From assembly GCA_036496585.1 (NCBI GenBank), contig DASXLB010000060.1:62001-126000 (forward strand): a DNA stretch of 64,000 bases, in the 5' to 3' direction. Below, in pieces: positions 39,074-49,551 of this stretch. The notes below the pieces were generated by a model, which ran no database searches, was not told the DNA's origin, and saw only the letters and a program-made list of their open reading frames with translations. The stretch comes from Vicinamibacterales bacterium. Its GTDB lineage: Bacteria > Acidobacteriota > Vicinamibacteria > Vicinamibacterales > 2-12-FULL-66-21. Position numbers and translations under genes: made by a program. Every line of letters starts with the position of its first letter. Within the stretch, counting starts at the first letter, position 1.

Positions 39074-41755
39074 CTACGCCTCGCGCAGCGCCTGCACGGG
39101 ATCGATCCGCGCCGCGCGGTAAGCCGGCAACCAGCCGGCCAGCAGACCTGCGGCGAGCAGCGTGCCCGCGGCGAGCGTAAACGTCAGCGGGTCCCGCGGC
39201 TGCATGCCGAACAGGAGCTTCTCGAACAGGACGACCGTCCACCAGCTCGCCCCAATGCCGAGCGCAATGCCGGCGGCGAGCAGCCAGCCGAGGCGCCGCA
39301 GCACGAGCCCGATCACGCCGGCGGGATCGGCACCGAGCGCCATCCGGATGCCAATCTCGGCGCGGCGGCTGGCGACCGAGTGCGCTGTCACGCCGTAGAG
39401 CCCGATCGCCGCGAGCAGCAGCGCGAGCGCGCCGAAGAAGCCGGCCAGCATGGCGACAAGGCGCTCCTGGCGGATCGACGCGCTCAGCTGCGCGGAGAGG
39501 GGGCGAATCGTGAACGAGATTTTCGGATCGGCTTGCGTGAGCGCCGTCGACAGATCGCGCGCGAGCTGGCCGCCGGGCCCGCTGGCCGCCCGCACCGTAA
39601 CGGCCGCCGTCGTCGGCACGTCGCCGAGCTGCGCGATTGGCGAATAGATCGTCGGCTCGAATCCACGCCGCGCCGTGGTGTAGACGGCGTCGTTCACGAT
39701 CCCGACGATACGATACGGGCGGTTGTTGCTGCCGTCGAGGGACGCTCTGATTTGCTGGCCAACGGCCGGACCCTTGCCGAAGAACCGGCGCGCGAAGGAT
39801 TCGTTCACCACCATCACGCGTTCGGCGCCGGCCGTATCGCGCGCGTCGAAATCGCGCCCGGCAATGAGGTGCATGTCGTAGGTGCGGAACCAGCCCGGCG
39901 AGATGACGTTGACCCACGGTACGCGCTGACGGTCGGTCAGACCCGCGGTGGCGGGCGTGGCGTCGACGCTGGTGTTCCAGCGCGCCGAATCGATCGGAGT
40001 CAGCACCGACAGCGAAGCACTGGTGACGCCGGGAACCGCCGCCGCGGTGTCTCGCAGGCGGTCCAGGAGCTGCGTCTTGGCTTCACGCGTGCCGCCCTCG
40101 TACCGCCGCGCGTCCACGTGGATCGAGACGAGGCCCTCGGGGTTGAACCCGAGTGACGCGCTCGACAGCGACGTCAGCGTCCGGACGAACAGCAGCCCGC
40201 CGACGACGAGGGCGAGCGACAAGCCGACCTGGACGGCGACGAGCACGCTGCGCAGGCCGAAGCGTCGATCGCCGCTGACGGTGCGGGTCTGTTCCTTGAT
40301 CGCGTCCTGCGGCGCGAGGCGCGTCAAACCGACGGCGGGCGCCACGCCAAACACGAGAGCGGTCAACGCGGCGACGCTGGTGGTGAAGGCGATCACGCGC
40401 CAGTCGATGGAGAGATCCAGCGTGACGCCAGCCGAAGGCGTCGCGATCTGGCGCACCAGCAGCGCGCTGCCCCACTGCGCGACGAGCAGCCCGATGCCGG
40501 CGCCGGCCGCGGCGAGAATCGCCGTCTCCGCCAGCAGTTGTTTCGCCAGGCGGAAGCGCGACGCGCCGAGCGCGAGGCGGACACTCAACTCGTGGCGCCG
40601 CGACGCGGCGCGCGCCAGCAGCAGGTTGGCGAGATTGGCGCAGGCGACGATCAGGACGGCGCCGACCAGGCCAAGCACGATTTGCAGCGGACCGGTGTAG
40701 CTCCGTCGCAGCGACGAGTCCCCGTGGGAGGACGGCGTCAGTGTGAAGGCCTCCGACAGAAAGCGGGCCTGCATCTTGGCGGGCCAGGCCGCCGGCAGAC
40801 TCGCGAGCCGGATCTGCGGGCGGGCCGCGTCGAGCGTCGCGGCCGCCTCGTCGATCGTCTGGCCCGGTTTCAGACGCCCCATGATTTCCAGCCACCAGGT
40901 CGATCGGGCCTCGAGCACCTGTGACTGCCCGGCGACGAGGGTCCGTGCGCCGATCGGGACGATGACGTCGGCGCTGCGGCCGACGTCTGGACCGAGGAAG
41001 CCGCGCGGCGCGATGCCGATCACGGTGACGTCGATGCCGTCGACGGTCAGGCGCCGGCCGACCGCGTCGGGAGATCCCCCCATGCGGCGCTGCCAGAAGC
41101 CGTAGCCAACGACCGCGACCGCGCCTTCGGCGCCGCCGCCACGGACGTCGTCCGCCTCGGTGAACGTCCGTCCGAGGAACGCCGGCACGCCGAGCACGTC
41201 GAACATGTTGCCGCTCGCCCAGACGCCGTCGACGGCATCGGTTTCGCCGTGGACCGCGAGGTTGACCGGCCCGGCCGACCACGCGAAGGCGTCCTCGAAG
41301 AGATCGCGGCGGCGCTCGCGGATCTGCTCCCAGATCGGATTGGTCCACGAGCCGCCGTCGATCATGACGAGCCGCGCCGGATCGTGAACGGGCAGCGTCT
41401 TGAGGATCAGGCTGTTGAGGATCGAGAAGAGCGCCGCGTTGGCGCCGATACCGAGCGCCAGCGAGACGACGGCGACCAGCGTGAGGACCGGGCTGGCGCG
41501 CAGCGAGCGCAGCGCATCGCGCAGATCGACGGTGAAGAACGACCGCATCGAGGCTCCTTTTGGCCGGCGTTCGGCCAGACCGAATCGCAGTGCGTCAGAC
41601 AGTGACTGAACCCGGAACACGGCGAGCGCCACCCTGCCCCGCGCGCGCGCCTGCTCGCGATCGCGTGCGAGCGTGTCGCGCATGCCGTCGCCGAAACGGG
41701 CGCGGAACGCGGCCGGGTAGCAAGCCAGCAGCAGCGAGACCCAGCGTTCGCCCAT
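39074..41755 (-). CDS. giant MacB/FtsX-type permease (acidobacterial duplicated orphan permease)
   Basis: An 893-residue inner-membrane permease. Residues ~1-65 form the extra permease-prefix domain (LLLACYPAAFRARFGDGMRD). The protein then has two MacB periplasmic-core plus FtsX units: the first with LTLVAVVSLALGIGANAALF and VLIVACANLANLLLARAA, the second ending in VASRRAEIGIRMALGADPAG and WLPAYRAARIDPVQALR. No ATP-binding subunit is adjacent, as is usual for this orphan class. The ATG follows the PadR stop with no gap, so the two are co-transcribed. The substrates (antibiotics, lipids or peptides) are unknown. Confidence 0.92.
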   Translation of the reverse strand: MGERWVSLLLACYPAAFRARFGDGMRDTLARDREQARARGRVALAVFRVQSLSDALRFGLAERRPKGASMRSFFTVDLRDALRSLRASPVLTLVAVVSLALGIGANAALFSILNSLILKTLPVHDPARLVMIDGGSWTNPIWEQIRERRRDLFEDAFAWSAGPVNLAVHGETDAVDGVWASGNMFDVLGVPAFLGRTFTEADDVRGGGAEGAVAVVGYGFWQRRMGGSPDAVGRRLTVDGIDVTVIGIAPRGFLGPDVGRSADVIVPIGARTLVAGQSQVLEARSTWWLEIMGRLKPGQTIDEAAATLDAARPQIRLASLPAAWPAKMQARFLSEAFTLTPSSHGDSSLRRSYTGPLQIVLGLVGAVLIVACANLANLLLARAASRRHELSVRLALGASRFRLAKQLLAETAILAAAGAGIGLLVAQWGSALLVRQIATPSAGVTLDLSIDWRVIAFTTSVAALTALVFGVAPAVGLTRLAPQDAIKEQTRTVSGDRRFGLRSVLVAVQVGLSLALVVGGLLFVRTLTSLSSASLGFNPEGLVSIHVDARRYEGGTREAKTQLLDRLRDTAAAVPGVTSASLSVLTPIDSARWNTSVDATPATAGLTDRQRVPWVNVISPGWFRTYDMHLIAGRDFDARDTAGAERVMVVNESFARRFFGKGPAVGQQIRASLDGSNNRPYRIVGIVNDAVYTTARRGFEPTIYSPIAQLGDVPTTAAVTVRAASGPGGQLARDLSTALTQADPKISFTIRPLSAQLSASIRQERLVAMLAGFFGALALLLAAIGLYGVTAHSVASRRAEIGIRMALGADPAGVIGLVLRRLGWLLAAGIALGIGASWWTVVLFEKLLFGMQPRDPLTFTLAAGTLLAAGLLAGWLPAYRAARIDPVQALREA

Positions 41756-42088
41756 CTACGAGTGGCTCTTGCGGATGGCCCGCCCGGATGGGAACGCCGC
41801 CAGCAGCTCGACCAGGCGGGTGCGCTCGGCGCGAAGCGCGTCGCGGCCGCGCGCCGTCAGCCGGTAGTAGGCGCCACGGCGCGGGTCGTCGCCGCGCGGG
41901 CCCGCCGCCTCGGCGATCCATCCCGCGTCGATCAGCGCCGCGAGGTGGCGGTAGAAGGTTCCTGTCCTGAGCGGGACGGCACCGCCGCTCTGCTCCCGCA
42001 CGGCTTGCATGATGGCGTAGCCGTGGCGATCGCCGTCGGCGAGGGCCAGCAGGATGTGAAGGACGGCCGGCTTCATCGCCTCTGACAT
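41756..42088 (-). CDS. PadR-family transcriptional regulator
   Basis: A 110-residue winged-helix repressor, short like other single-domain PadR proteins. The core reads AVLHILLALADGDRHGYAIMQAV, RTGTFYRHLAALIDAGWI and YYRLTARGRDALRAERTRL. Four in-frame ATGs (42109, 42094, 42088, 42076) are possible. The upstream ones lie inside a palindromic operator just after a TAGAAT box, so 42088 or 42094 is preferred. Its TAG is followed immediately by the ATG of the giant permease, so it probably represses itself and the pump. Confidence 0.9.
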   Translation of the reverse strand: MSEAMKPAVLHILLALADGDRHGYAIMQAVREQSGGAVPLRTGTFYRHLAALIDAGWIAEAAGPRGDDPRRGAYYRLTARGRDALRAERTRLVELLAAFPSGRAIRKSHS

Positions 42089-42113
42089 ATCCATATTGGA
42101 TATATCCATTCTA
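42087..42113. promoter_or_regulatory. PadR promoter and autoregulatory operator
   Basis: Two overlapping palindromes sit here: TGGATATATCCA (42097-42108, perfect, 12 bases) and ATATCCA-TAT-TGGATAT (42087-42103). On the minus strand a TAGAAT -10-like box (42108-42113) directly abuts them. A protein bound here would block transcription start of padR and the permease. The two palindromes share arms, allowing two dimers or alternate registers. Confidence 0.6.
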
Positions 42114-42156
42114 GCACGTCGGCGCTGTGGACTGGACACGAACCCCGGGACGAGCG

Positions 42157-43971
<1,815 letters not shown>

Positions 43972-43978
43972 GACGGGC

Positions 43979-43984
43979 ATTCTA
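43979..43984 (-). promoter_or_regulatory. -10-like box of cstA-family gene
   Basis: TAGAAT is seven bases before the ATG at 43971, the leaderless spacing. It supports that start over the in-frame ATG at 43980. Confidence 0.4.
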
Positions 43985-44033
43985 CCCAGTGGGCTTGGTA
44001 TATTTGAGGGAGCCAGCACCCTCAGGAAGATTT

Positions 44034-44936
44034 ATGCGCAGTCTCGTCCTCGCGTTCGCGGCAATCGGGGCCGCTCTCACGGTGACCGCCGCCGGCCAGG
44101 GCCAGAAGATCAAGGTCTCGACCCTGTCGGTTCCGGTCTACGTCACCGTCACCAACACCGAGAAGCAGCTCGTCCCGGATCTGGAGCAGGACGACTTCGA
44201 AGTGCTCGACAACCTCAAGCCGCAGACGATCACCGTCTTCGAGAACAAGCCGGTGCCGATCACGACCGTCGTGATGCTCGACACGAGCGGCAGCATGACC
44301 GGCAACCTGGACTTCCTCAAGGACGGGGTCGAGCAGTTCCTGCTGCGGTTGCTGCCGGAGGACAAGGCGCAGGTCGGCGAGTTCAACGACAAGATCAAGT
44401 TCCACCCGGGCGAGTTCATCGACAACCGCGATCGGCTGATCTACCTGCTGAAGAACGAGCTGGATTTCGGGTATCCGACGCGGCTGTGGGACGCGGCCGA
44501 CGAAAGCGTACGGCGGCTCGAGCCGATGGACGGGCGCAAGGTCGTGGTGCTGTTCACCGACGGCGACGACACCGACAGCAAGCTCGGCGTCGGCAAGGTG
44601 ATGGACCACGCCCGCGAAAAAGACATCATGATTTACGGCGTCGGCTTCCAGAGCGTGTACTTCAACGGCCAGCACACGGTACGGAGCGCGCCCGACAAGG
44701 GGCTGAAGAAGCTGACGGAGGATTCAGGCGGCGGTTACTTCGAGCTGAAGCGTGGCGCCGACCTGAACGAGACGTTTACGCGCGTCGCGCAGGAACTGCA
44801 CAGCCAGTACGTCCTCGGCTTCTCGCCCGAGACGCTGGACGGGAAAATTCACAAGCTCGAAGTGCGCGTGAAGAAGGCCGGGATGACTGCCAGGGCCCGG
44901 AAGACCTACATGGCCGCGGCCACGGGCGTGCAATGA
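44034..44936 (+). CDS. exported VWFA-domain protein of acidobacterial type
   Basis: A 300-residue exported protein. The signal MRSLVLAFAAIGAALTVTAAG precedes a short beta domain (VSTLSVPVYVTVTNTEKQLVPDL, DDFEVLDN), as in acidobacterial 'VWFA-related' proteins. A von Willebrand A domain follows with an intact metal site (VVMLDTSGSMTG, the DxSxS of MIDAS, and VVLFTDGDDTDSK). It probably binds a protein partner in the envelope. The ATG at 44034 has AGGAAG upstream and is preferred to a start 15 codons earlier. Confidence 0.9.
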   Translation: MRSLVLAFAAIGAALTVTAAGQGQKIKVSTLSVPVYVTVTNTEKQLVPDLEQDDFEVLDNLKPQTITVFENKPVPITTVVMLDTSGSMTGNLDFLKDGVEQFLLRLLPEDKAQVGEFNDKIKFHPGEFIDNRDRLIYLLKNELDFGYPTRLWDAADESVRRLEPMDGRKVVVLFTDGDDTDSKLGVGKVMDHAREKDIMIYGVGFQSVYFNGQHTVRSAPDKGLKKLTEDSGGGYFELKRGADLNETFTRVAQELHSQYVLGFSPETLDGKIHKLEVRVKKAGMTARARKTYMAAATGVQ

Positions 44937-44944
44937 CGCGAGTC

Positions 44945-45034
44945 TTACACGAGGACCGCGATGACCGTCACGACGAGAAGCAGGGCTACCAGCTTTTCGG
45001 CGTGGCTCGAGATATCCCAATCGAAGTACCGCAT
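44945..45034 (-). CDS. candidate 29-residue single-helix membrane peptide
   Basis: A small open frame reads MRYFDWDISSHAEKLVALLL and continues with nine more hydrophobic residues (VVTVIAVLV) to a TAA. The amino half is polar and amphipathic with W and charges. The last ~15 residues would span or insert in the membrane. It lies 51 bases downstream of the polytopic glycosyltransferase-like gene on the same strand. The ribosome site is weak (AAAGGCGG 13 or so bases away). It is unlike random high-GC shadow frames, which are R/A/P-rich. Expression is unproven. Confidence 0.4.
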   Translation of the reverse strand: MRYFDWDISSHAEKLVALLLVVTVIAVLV

Positions 45035-45085
45035 TGCTGTTAAGCCGCCTTTCAGAACGTTAGACGAGAGATCCCGGTTTTCGGT

Positions 45086-47206
45086 TTAGCTGCCGGCGGG
45101 CGTCGGCGCGCAGGTGGGCCGTCGCGCGCCGCGATGGATACTGTAGAGCCGGGCGTCGAACAGGGGGATCCGTGCCTCGCTCGTGAACACGGTCGGCAGG
45201 TGCGTCGGCCATTCCGACTCCGGCGGCATCGGCGGCAGCACGACCAGATAGTCCGCCGGTGAGTCGAGGACCCGTGCCAGCCAGGCGTCGCAGGAGAGCG
45301 CTACGTCGGGCGGAGGACCGCCGTAGTCGATGATGCGTCCGTCAGCGGTAATGGGAAGGTAGATCAGGCGGTTCTGCAGGCGACGTCCGAGCAGCGGGTA
45401 TCGGTACCAGTTGTGGCCGATCCCATCCCATCCCGCGGTAACCGCGACCGTGAGCGGACGATCCTGATCGAGACGCTGCCAGATCGGCCAGCTTGCGGTC
45501 CAGCGGTTGTCGATCGGATGCACGTCGTAGGCCTGCCACGCGGCGGCGGCGTGATAGAACGGGTAGCGGAACGCGTCGCGCGCGTCGATGAATAGCGTCA
45601 ACGCAACGATCAACCCGCCGGCGTAGAGCGGCAGGCGCAGGCGGGGCAACACGCGGCCGGCCAGCCACACGCCAACCGCCACCGCCGCGAGCCCCGGCAG
45701 CACGTAGCGCGCCGCGACGAGATCGACCTCCGAGAGGCCGCGCGGCCACGACACCAGCGCGCCCGCCGCCGCCGCCACCGCGAGCAGCCAGGTGCTCACG
45801 CGCGATGGAAACGCGGCGGCGTACACGACCACCGCCGCCGCCGCGATGTCGACGAGACGCCCCATCAGGCCCCACCACCAGAGAATCAGTCCGCGGTTCG
45901 GGCCACCCGCTATCGATGCAATCGTCAGCAGCGCGCCGAGGAGCAGGAACGCGACGCCGGCGCGATTCGCCTTGCTGCGGCACGCGACGATCACTCCGGG
46001 AATCGCCACCGGCAGGACGATCAGCGGGCCCAGCCCGAGGTTGAGGAAATCGGCGTTCATCCGCACCCACGGGTAGAACATGCGGGCGAACACCCGGGCG
46101 GCCGCGTCCGCCGCCCAGTCGTTCGTCATCCACCCGGCGTAGAGCAGCTGCTCGAGCAGGACGTTGCCGGGAAAGAGCAGGTGGCCGCCGAGGCGCACGG
46201 TCAGCGGATACACCGGCGAGCCCATGACGATCCAGGAGGAGAGCGCGGGAATGACACCGGGGACCGCGATGGCCAGCGCGGCGAGGCGTGTCGACACCGA
46301 CGGCGCCAGCACGACGACGACCGCAACCGCGAGCGCGTAGGCGGGAAGCACGAGACCGCCCTTGACGCCGACGAGCACGGCCATCGCGGCCACGGCGCAC
46401 AGCCCGTCGGCGCGGCCGCGCGTCGTCAGGAAACGCATCAGGAACAGCGTCGCCGCCAGATAGAGCGCCAGCGTCAGGTTGTCGTTGTAGACCACCGCCG
46501 AGAGCACGATCACGGCGGGCATGAAGGCGAGCGCCGCGGCGGCAGCCGTCGCGCGTACCGGGTCCGCTCCCATCGTCCGGACGCACGCATACGTCGCCAT
46601 CGGCACCATGAGCCACATGCCGACCGCCACCGGCGAGATCGCGACGTCGCCGTGCATCGCCTGCAGCCACCATCCCCAGACGGCGTCGCCGTAGACAGGG
46701 AACCACGTGTAATAGCTGGATGCGTCGGGACCCGAGGTTGAAACGAAGCCGTTCGACTGCACCCATACCGCCGGCCGGTAGAGGTGATAGGTCAGGGCGT
46801 CCCAGGTCAGACAGGGGGCGAGCAGTCCGTGGACGAGCCGCGCCGTCACGACGGCGGCGCCAATTCCGATCAGGATGCGCAGCGGCGCGCCAATCAGGCG
46901 CCACCACTCTCCAATCGCCACACGATCGGCGGCAAGCCGCGCCCGCGGGTCGTCCGTGCGGCGCGCCCACCGGTGCGCCAGCGCCGCGCCGCACACCCAC
47001 CCGGCGATCGACACGGGAGCCATGAAAAGCCGGACGGCCGACAGCAGCAGGAACGCGGCCGTCAGCAGCCAGAACATCAGCACGGCCGCGGCGGTCAGCC
47101 TTGTCGAGGCCGGGGCGTCCGCAAACACACGGCAGGCCACGGCGTAGGCGCACCACAACACCGCGGCCGTGAGCACGACGCCCGCGGCCGCGTTCACGAA
47201 GAGCAT
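45086..47206 (-). CDS. large polytopic membrane protein, GT-C glycosyltransferase-like
   Basis: A 706-residue membrane protein with about 13 helices and a carboxyl-terminal soluble segment. An early periplasmic loop with aspartates and aromatics (PCLTWDALTYHLYRPAVWVQ) resembles the first loop of GT-C lipid-linked sugar transferases, where an acidic residue is catalytic. A second loop (DASSYYTWFPVYGDAVWGW) also fits. No family name can be given with confidence. Its start overlaps the end of the next GT-C-like gene by 13 bases, and together with the methyltransferase they form one operon. Confidence 0.72.
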   Translation of the reverse strand: MLFVNAAAGVVLTAAVLWCAYAVACRVFADAPASTRLTAAAVLMFWLLTAAFLLLSAVRLFMAPVSIAGWVCGAALAHRWARRTDDPRARLAADRVAIGEWWRLIGAPLRILIGIGAAVVTARLVHGLLAPCLTWDALTYHLYRPAVWVQSNGFVSTSGPDASSYYTWFPVYGDAVWGWWLQAMHGDVAISPVAVGMWLMVPMATYACVRTMGADPVRATAAAAALAFMPAVIVLSAVVYNDNLTLALYLAATLFLMRFLTTRGRADGLCAVAAMAVLVGVKGGLVLPAYALAVAVVVVLAPSVSTRLAALAIAVPGVIPALSSWIVMGSPVYPLTVRLGGHLLFPGNVLLEQLLYAGWMTNDWAADAAARVFARMFYPWVRMNADFLNLGLGPLIVLPVAIPGVIVACRSKANRAGVAFLLLGALLTIASIAGGPNRGLILWWWGLMGRLVDIAAAAVVVYAAAFPSRVSTWLLAVAAAAGALVSWPRGLSEVDLVAARYVLPGLAAVAVGVWLAGRVLPRLRLPLYAGGLIVALTLFIDARDAFRYPFYHAAAAWQAYDVHPIDNRWTASWPIWQRLDQDRPLTVAVTAGWDGIGHNWYRYPLLGRRLQNRLIYLPITADGRIIDYGGPPPDVALSCDAWLARVLDSPADYLVVLPPMPPESEWPTHLPTVFTSEARIPLFDARLYSIHRGARRPTCAPTPAGS

Positions 47207-48753
47207 CGGAACTCCCAGGGACGGCCGCGGACGACGAACCGCCCGGCCAGCTGCGGCGGCGTGCAGGTGACCAGCACGTGCGTCCGCATCGACGCCGCGC
47301 TGGTCACGGTGTAGGGCGTCTTCGCGACGAAGGCGCGCGCCGGCAGTTGCACCGGCGCGTTCACCTCGATTCGCGACCAGCCGGGAAAGTAGTCCAGATA
47401 CGCGGGCTCATGCGCGTTCAGGTAGTTCTGCGCATCCGGACCGAGCAGCTCCGGCGTGTTCAGGCCAATCATGTCGACGACGAACGGGCTTCCAAAGAAG
47501 CGGATCGCGCCGGCGTCGATGGCCCACACGGTGGCCGTCGGCGGGCGCGACGACAGTTCACGGCCGAACGCCACCTGGACGTCGTCGATGTTCCGGGCAT
47601 CGTTTGCGAGATGGCGGGCGCGCGCCGGAAACGCCGCCAGTGCGGCGGCGGCCAGCGCCAGGGCGAGTACCGGCGCGACCGCGCGCGGCGCCTGCGTGAC
47701 GAAGCGCGTCAACACGTTGTCGGCGAGCACCGGCAGCGCGGCGATAGCGAGCATCACCCCGGGCAGGACATAGCGCTGATGGTAGAAGGCCGGCGGATCG
47801 ACCGGCGGAATCAGGGCGAACGAGACGGCACAGAACACCATGCCGCTCAGAAAGAGCGCCGGGCCTGCCCGCTCGAGGCCGGTCGCCGCCTTCCGGTGCA
47901 CGATCAGCGCGATCGCGATGAGCACGACGAGCACCGCGACATGATCGAGCAGCGGAATCTGTCCGAGCAGATCGACGAATCCCATGTGCTGCAGCTGCGG
48001 ATCGAAGATCGCGCCGCGGTTCGCCTTGGCGTGGAAGGTCGCCGGCAGCGCCATCCCCGACACGGCATAGTTGCGCATGCCGAGCGCGGCGAGCGCCGCC
48101 AGGGCGCCGGCGAGCGATGCGAAAGACAGCGCGACGGCCGATCGCGCGGCCGCGCGGATCCACAACAGCGCTGGAAGCAGCACGGCGATCAGCGCCACTT
48201 CGGGACGCGCGCCGATCGCGGCGGCGCCGGCGGCGGCCAGCCAGGGGAGACGCCGCGTCGCGGAAGCGCTGAAGAGGATGGCGATGACGAGTTCGGCGAG
48301 CGGTACCTCCATGCCGGACACGCTCGCCGCCACCAGGTGCGGATGCAGCGCGACCAGCGTCGCGGCAGCGGCGCCGGCGCCCCACCGATCCGGCGCTTCC
48401 CGCGCCAGCGCTCGTCCGAGCAGCGCGCAGGCCGCCGCGTGGAGCGCCAGTCCGGTGAGCTTGGTCGCCGCGACAATCGCCCCCAGGCCCGGCAGCAGGA
48501 GATGGAGCGGGGCGAGCACCACCGGCCACAGCGGCGCGGTTTCGCCAGTCGCGGGGACGCCCGGGTTGTAAGCGAGCATGCCGCTCCGGGCCAGCTCGCG
48601 CGCGTACACGGCGTGAATCCACGAGTCATCGAGCGGAAACCCCTGTCCGAACAGGTAGCCCGGCGCCCAGACGCCCAGCAGGACGGCGGCGCCGGCGGCT
48701 GCCCCCAGGGGCGCGAGCCACGGCACGACGCGCGCGAAGGGTCGCGGCGTCAC
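47194..48753 (-). CDS. polytopic membrane protein, GT-C glycosyltransferase-like
   Basis: A 519-residue membrane protein with about 10-11 helices. The first loop GYLFGQGFPLDDSWIHAVYA carries a DD pair in the position typical of GT-C transferase catalytic acids. The extracytoplasmic carboxyl domain includes WAIDAGAIRFFGSPFVVDMIG, the style seen in acidobacterial and cyanobacterial arabinosyl/mannosyl-transferase-like proteins. The start is GTG at 48751-48753, overlapping the methyltransferase TGA (GTGA). A longer frame upstream is not supported. It probably modifies a lipid-linked glycan on the outer face of the inner membrane. Confidence 0.72.
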   Translation of the reverse strand: MTPRPFARVVPWLAPLGAAAGAAVLLGVWAPGYLFGQGFPLDDSWIHAVYARELARSGMLAYNPGVPATGETAPLWPVVLAPLHLLLPGLGAIVAATKLTGLALHAAACALLGRALAREAPDRWGAGAAAATLVALHPHLVAASVSGMEVPLAELVIAILFSASATRRLPWLAAAGAAAIGARPEVALIAVLLPALLWIRAAARSAVALSFASLAGALAALAALGMRNYAVSGMALPATFHAKANRGAIFDPQLQHMGFVDLLGQIPLLDHVAVLVVLIAIALIVHRKAATGLERAGPALFLSGMVFCAVSFALIPPVDPPAFYHQRYVLPGVMLAIAALPVLADNVLTRFVTQAPRAVAPVLALALAAAALAAFPARARHLANDARNIDDVQVAFGRELSSRPPTATVWAIDAGAIRFFGSPFVVDMIGLNTPELLGPDAQNYLNAHEPAYLDYFPGWSRIEVNAPVQLPARAFVAKTPYTVTSAASMRTHVLVTCTPPQLAGRFVVRGRPWEFRCSS

Positions 48754-49493
48754 CGCAGCGTCAAGACCCACACGAACGACTGTCCCAGCGGGTAGCGCAG
48801 GCGGCGGCACGCGAAATCGTCGACGTGTCGCGTGTAGCGGCAGAGCGCGTCGTAGGCGCTCACCGCTCGTCTGTCGATGGTCGTCTGCTTGCGAATCATC
48901 GTGCTCCACACCCACCCGAGGAGGCCAAGGGCATTGAACGGTGTCACCGACAGCTCGGCGTCTGGCGCCAGCTCACGGCTCAGGTCGTGAATGCGCTGTT
49001 TTGAATACCGGCGGAAGTGGCCGTAATAGCGGTCGAGGTCGCTGAGCGCCCAGGACTGGGCCGGCACGAACGAAACGAGTCGGCGCTCGCGTGCGCTGCC
49101 GCCCCTGAGCAGGCCGATCAAGCGACCGAGCGCGTCGCGGTCGTCTTCGATGTGCTCGAGCACGTTGAAGGAGATCACGGTATCGAGATCGAGCGCGTTG
49201 AGCACCGCGATCGCCGACGGACCGGCCGCGCCGAGCGACAGCGGCTCGATGCGCACGTGGCCGGCGAGCGGACCGAAGTACTGGGGCACGCGCTCGCGCA
49301 ACAGGTCGAGCAGCATGGGCTCGGTCTCGGTGAGCACCAGCAGGTCGTCGGCGGGCAGCCACTGTGACATGTTGCCGATGCCAGAACCCACCTCCAGAAT
49401 GCGGCGCCCCAGGAACGGCCGCACCGCGTCGAACACCCACCGCTGATAGTTGCGGGCTTCCGCCAGCGCGTCGAGCTCGAACGGGAGTTGCAT
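48750..49493 (-). CDS. class I SAM-dependent methyltransferase
   Basis: A 247-residue methyltransferase. The SAM-binding loop is RRILEVGSGIGNMSQWL, followed by LLVLTETEPMLLDLL and the post-motif SFNVLEHIEDDRDAL. The carboxyl third (LSDLDRYYGHFRRYSKQRI) resembles glycolipid or polysaccharide methyltransferases found with GT2 genes. The ATG at 49491-49493 is chosen; the upstream open frame crosses the divergent promoter. It heads the operon with two GT-C-like genes and is divergent from the radical SAM gene. Confidence 0.88.
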   Translation of the reverse strand: MQLPFELDALAEARNYQRWVFDAVRPFLGRRILEVGSGIGNMSQWLPADDLLVLTETEPMLLDLLRERVPQYFGPLAGHVRIEPLSLGAAGPSAIAVLNALDLDTVISFNVLEHIEDDRDALGRLIGLLRGGSARERRLVSFVPAQSWALSDLDRYYGHFRRYSKQRIHDLSRELAPDAELSVTPFNALGLLGWVWSTMIRKQTTIDRRAVSAYDALCRYTRHVDDFACRRLRYPLGQSFVWVLTLR

Positions 49494-49538
49494 AACCGTG
49501 ATGGGTATCGGACGGTAGCCTTCCGGCCGATAAGGACC

Positions 49539-49544
49539 TACAGT
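49539..49544 (+). promoter_or_regulatory. -10-like box of the radical SAM gene
   Basis: TACAGT is seven bases before the ATG at 49552 in a 58-base divergent gap. It suggests a leaderless transcript. Confidence 0.4.
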
Positions 49545-49551
49545 AAATCCG

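Noticed and set aside
45072..45086. A 15-base sequence TCCCGGTTTTCGGTT that also occurs at 61531-61545, both before minus-strand membrane-protein frames
   Set aside because: One or two 15-base matches are expected by chance in 64 kb, and the copies sit at different distances from the starts.
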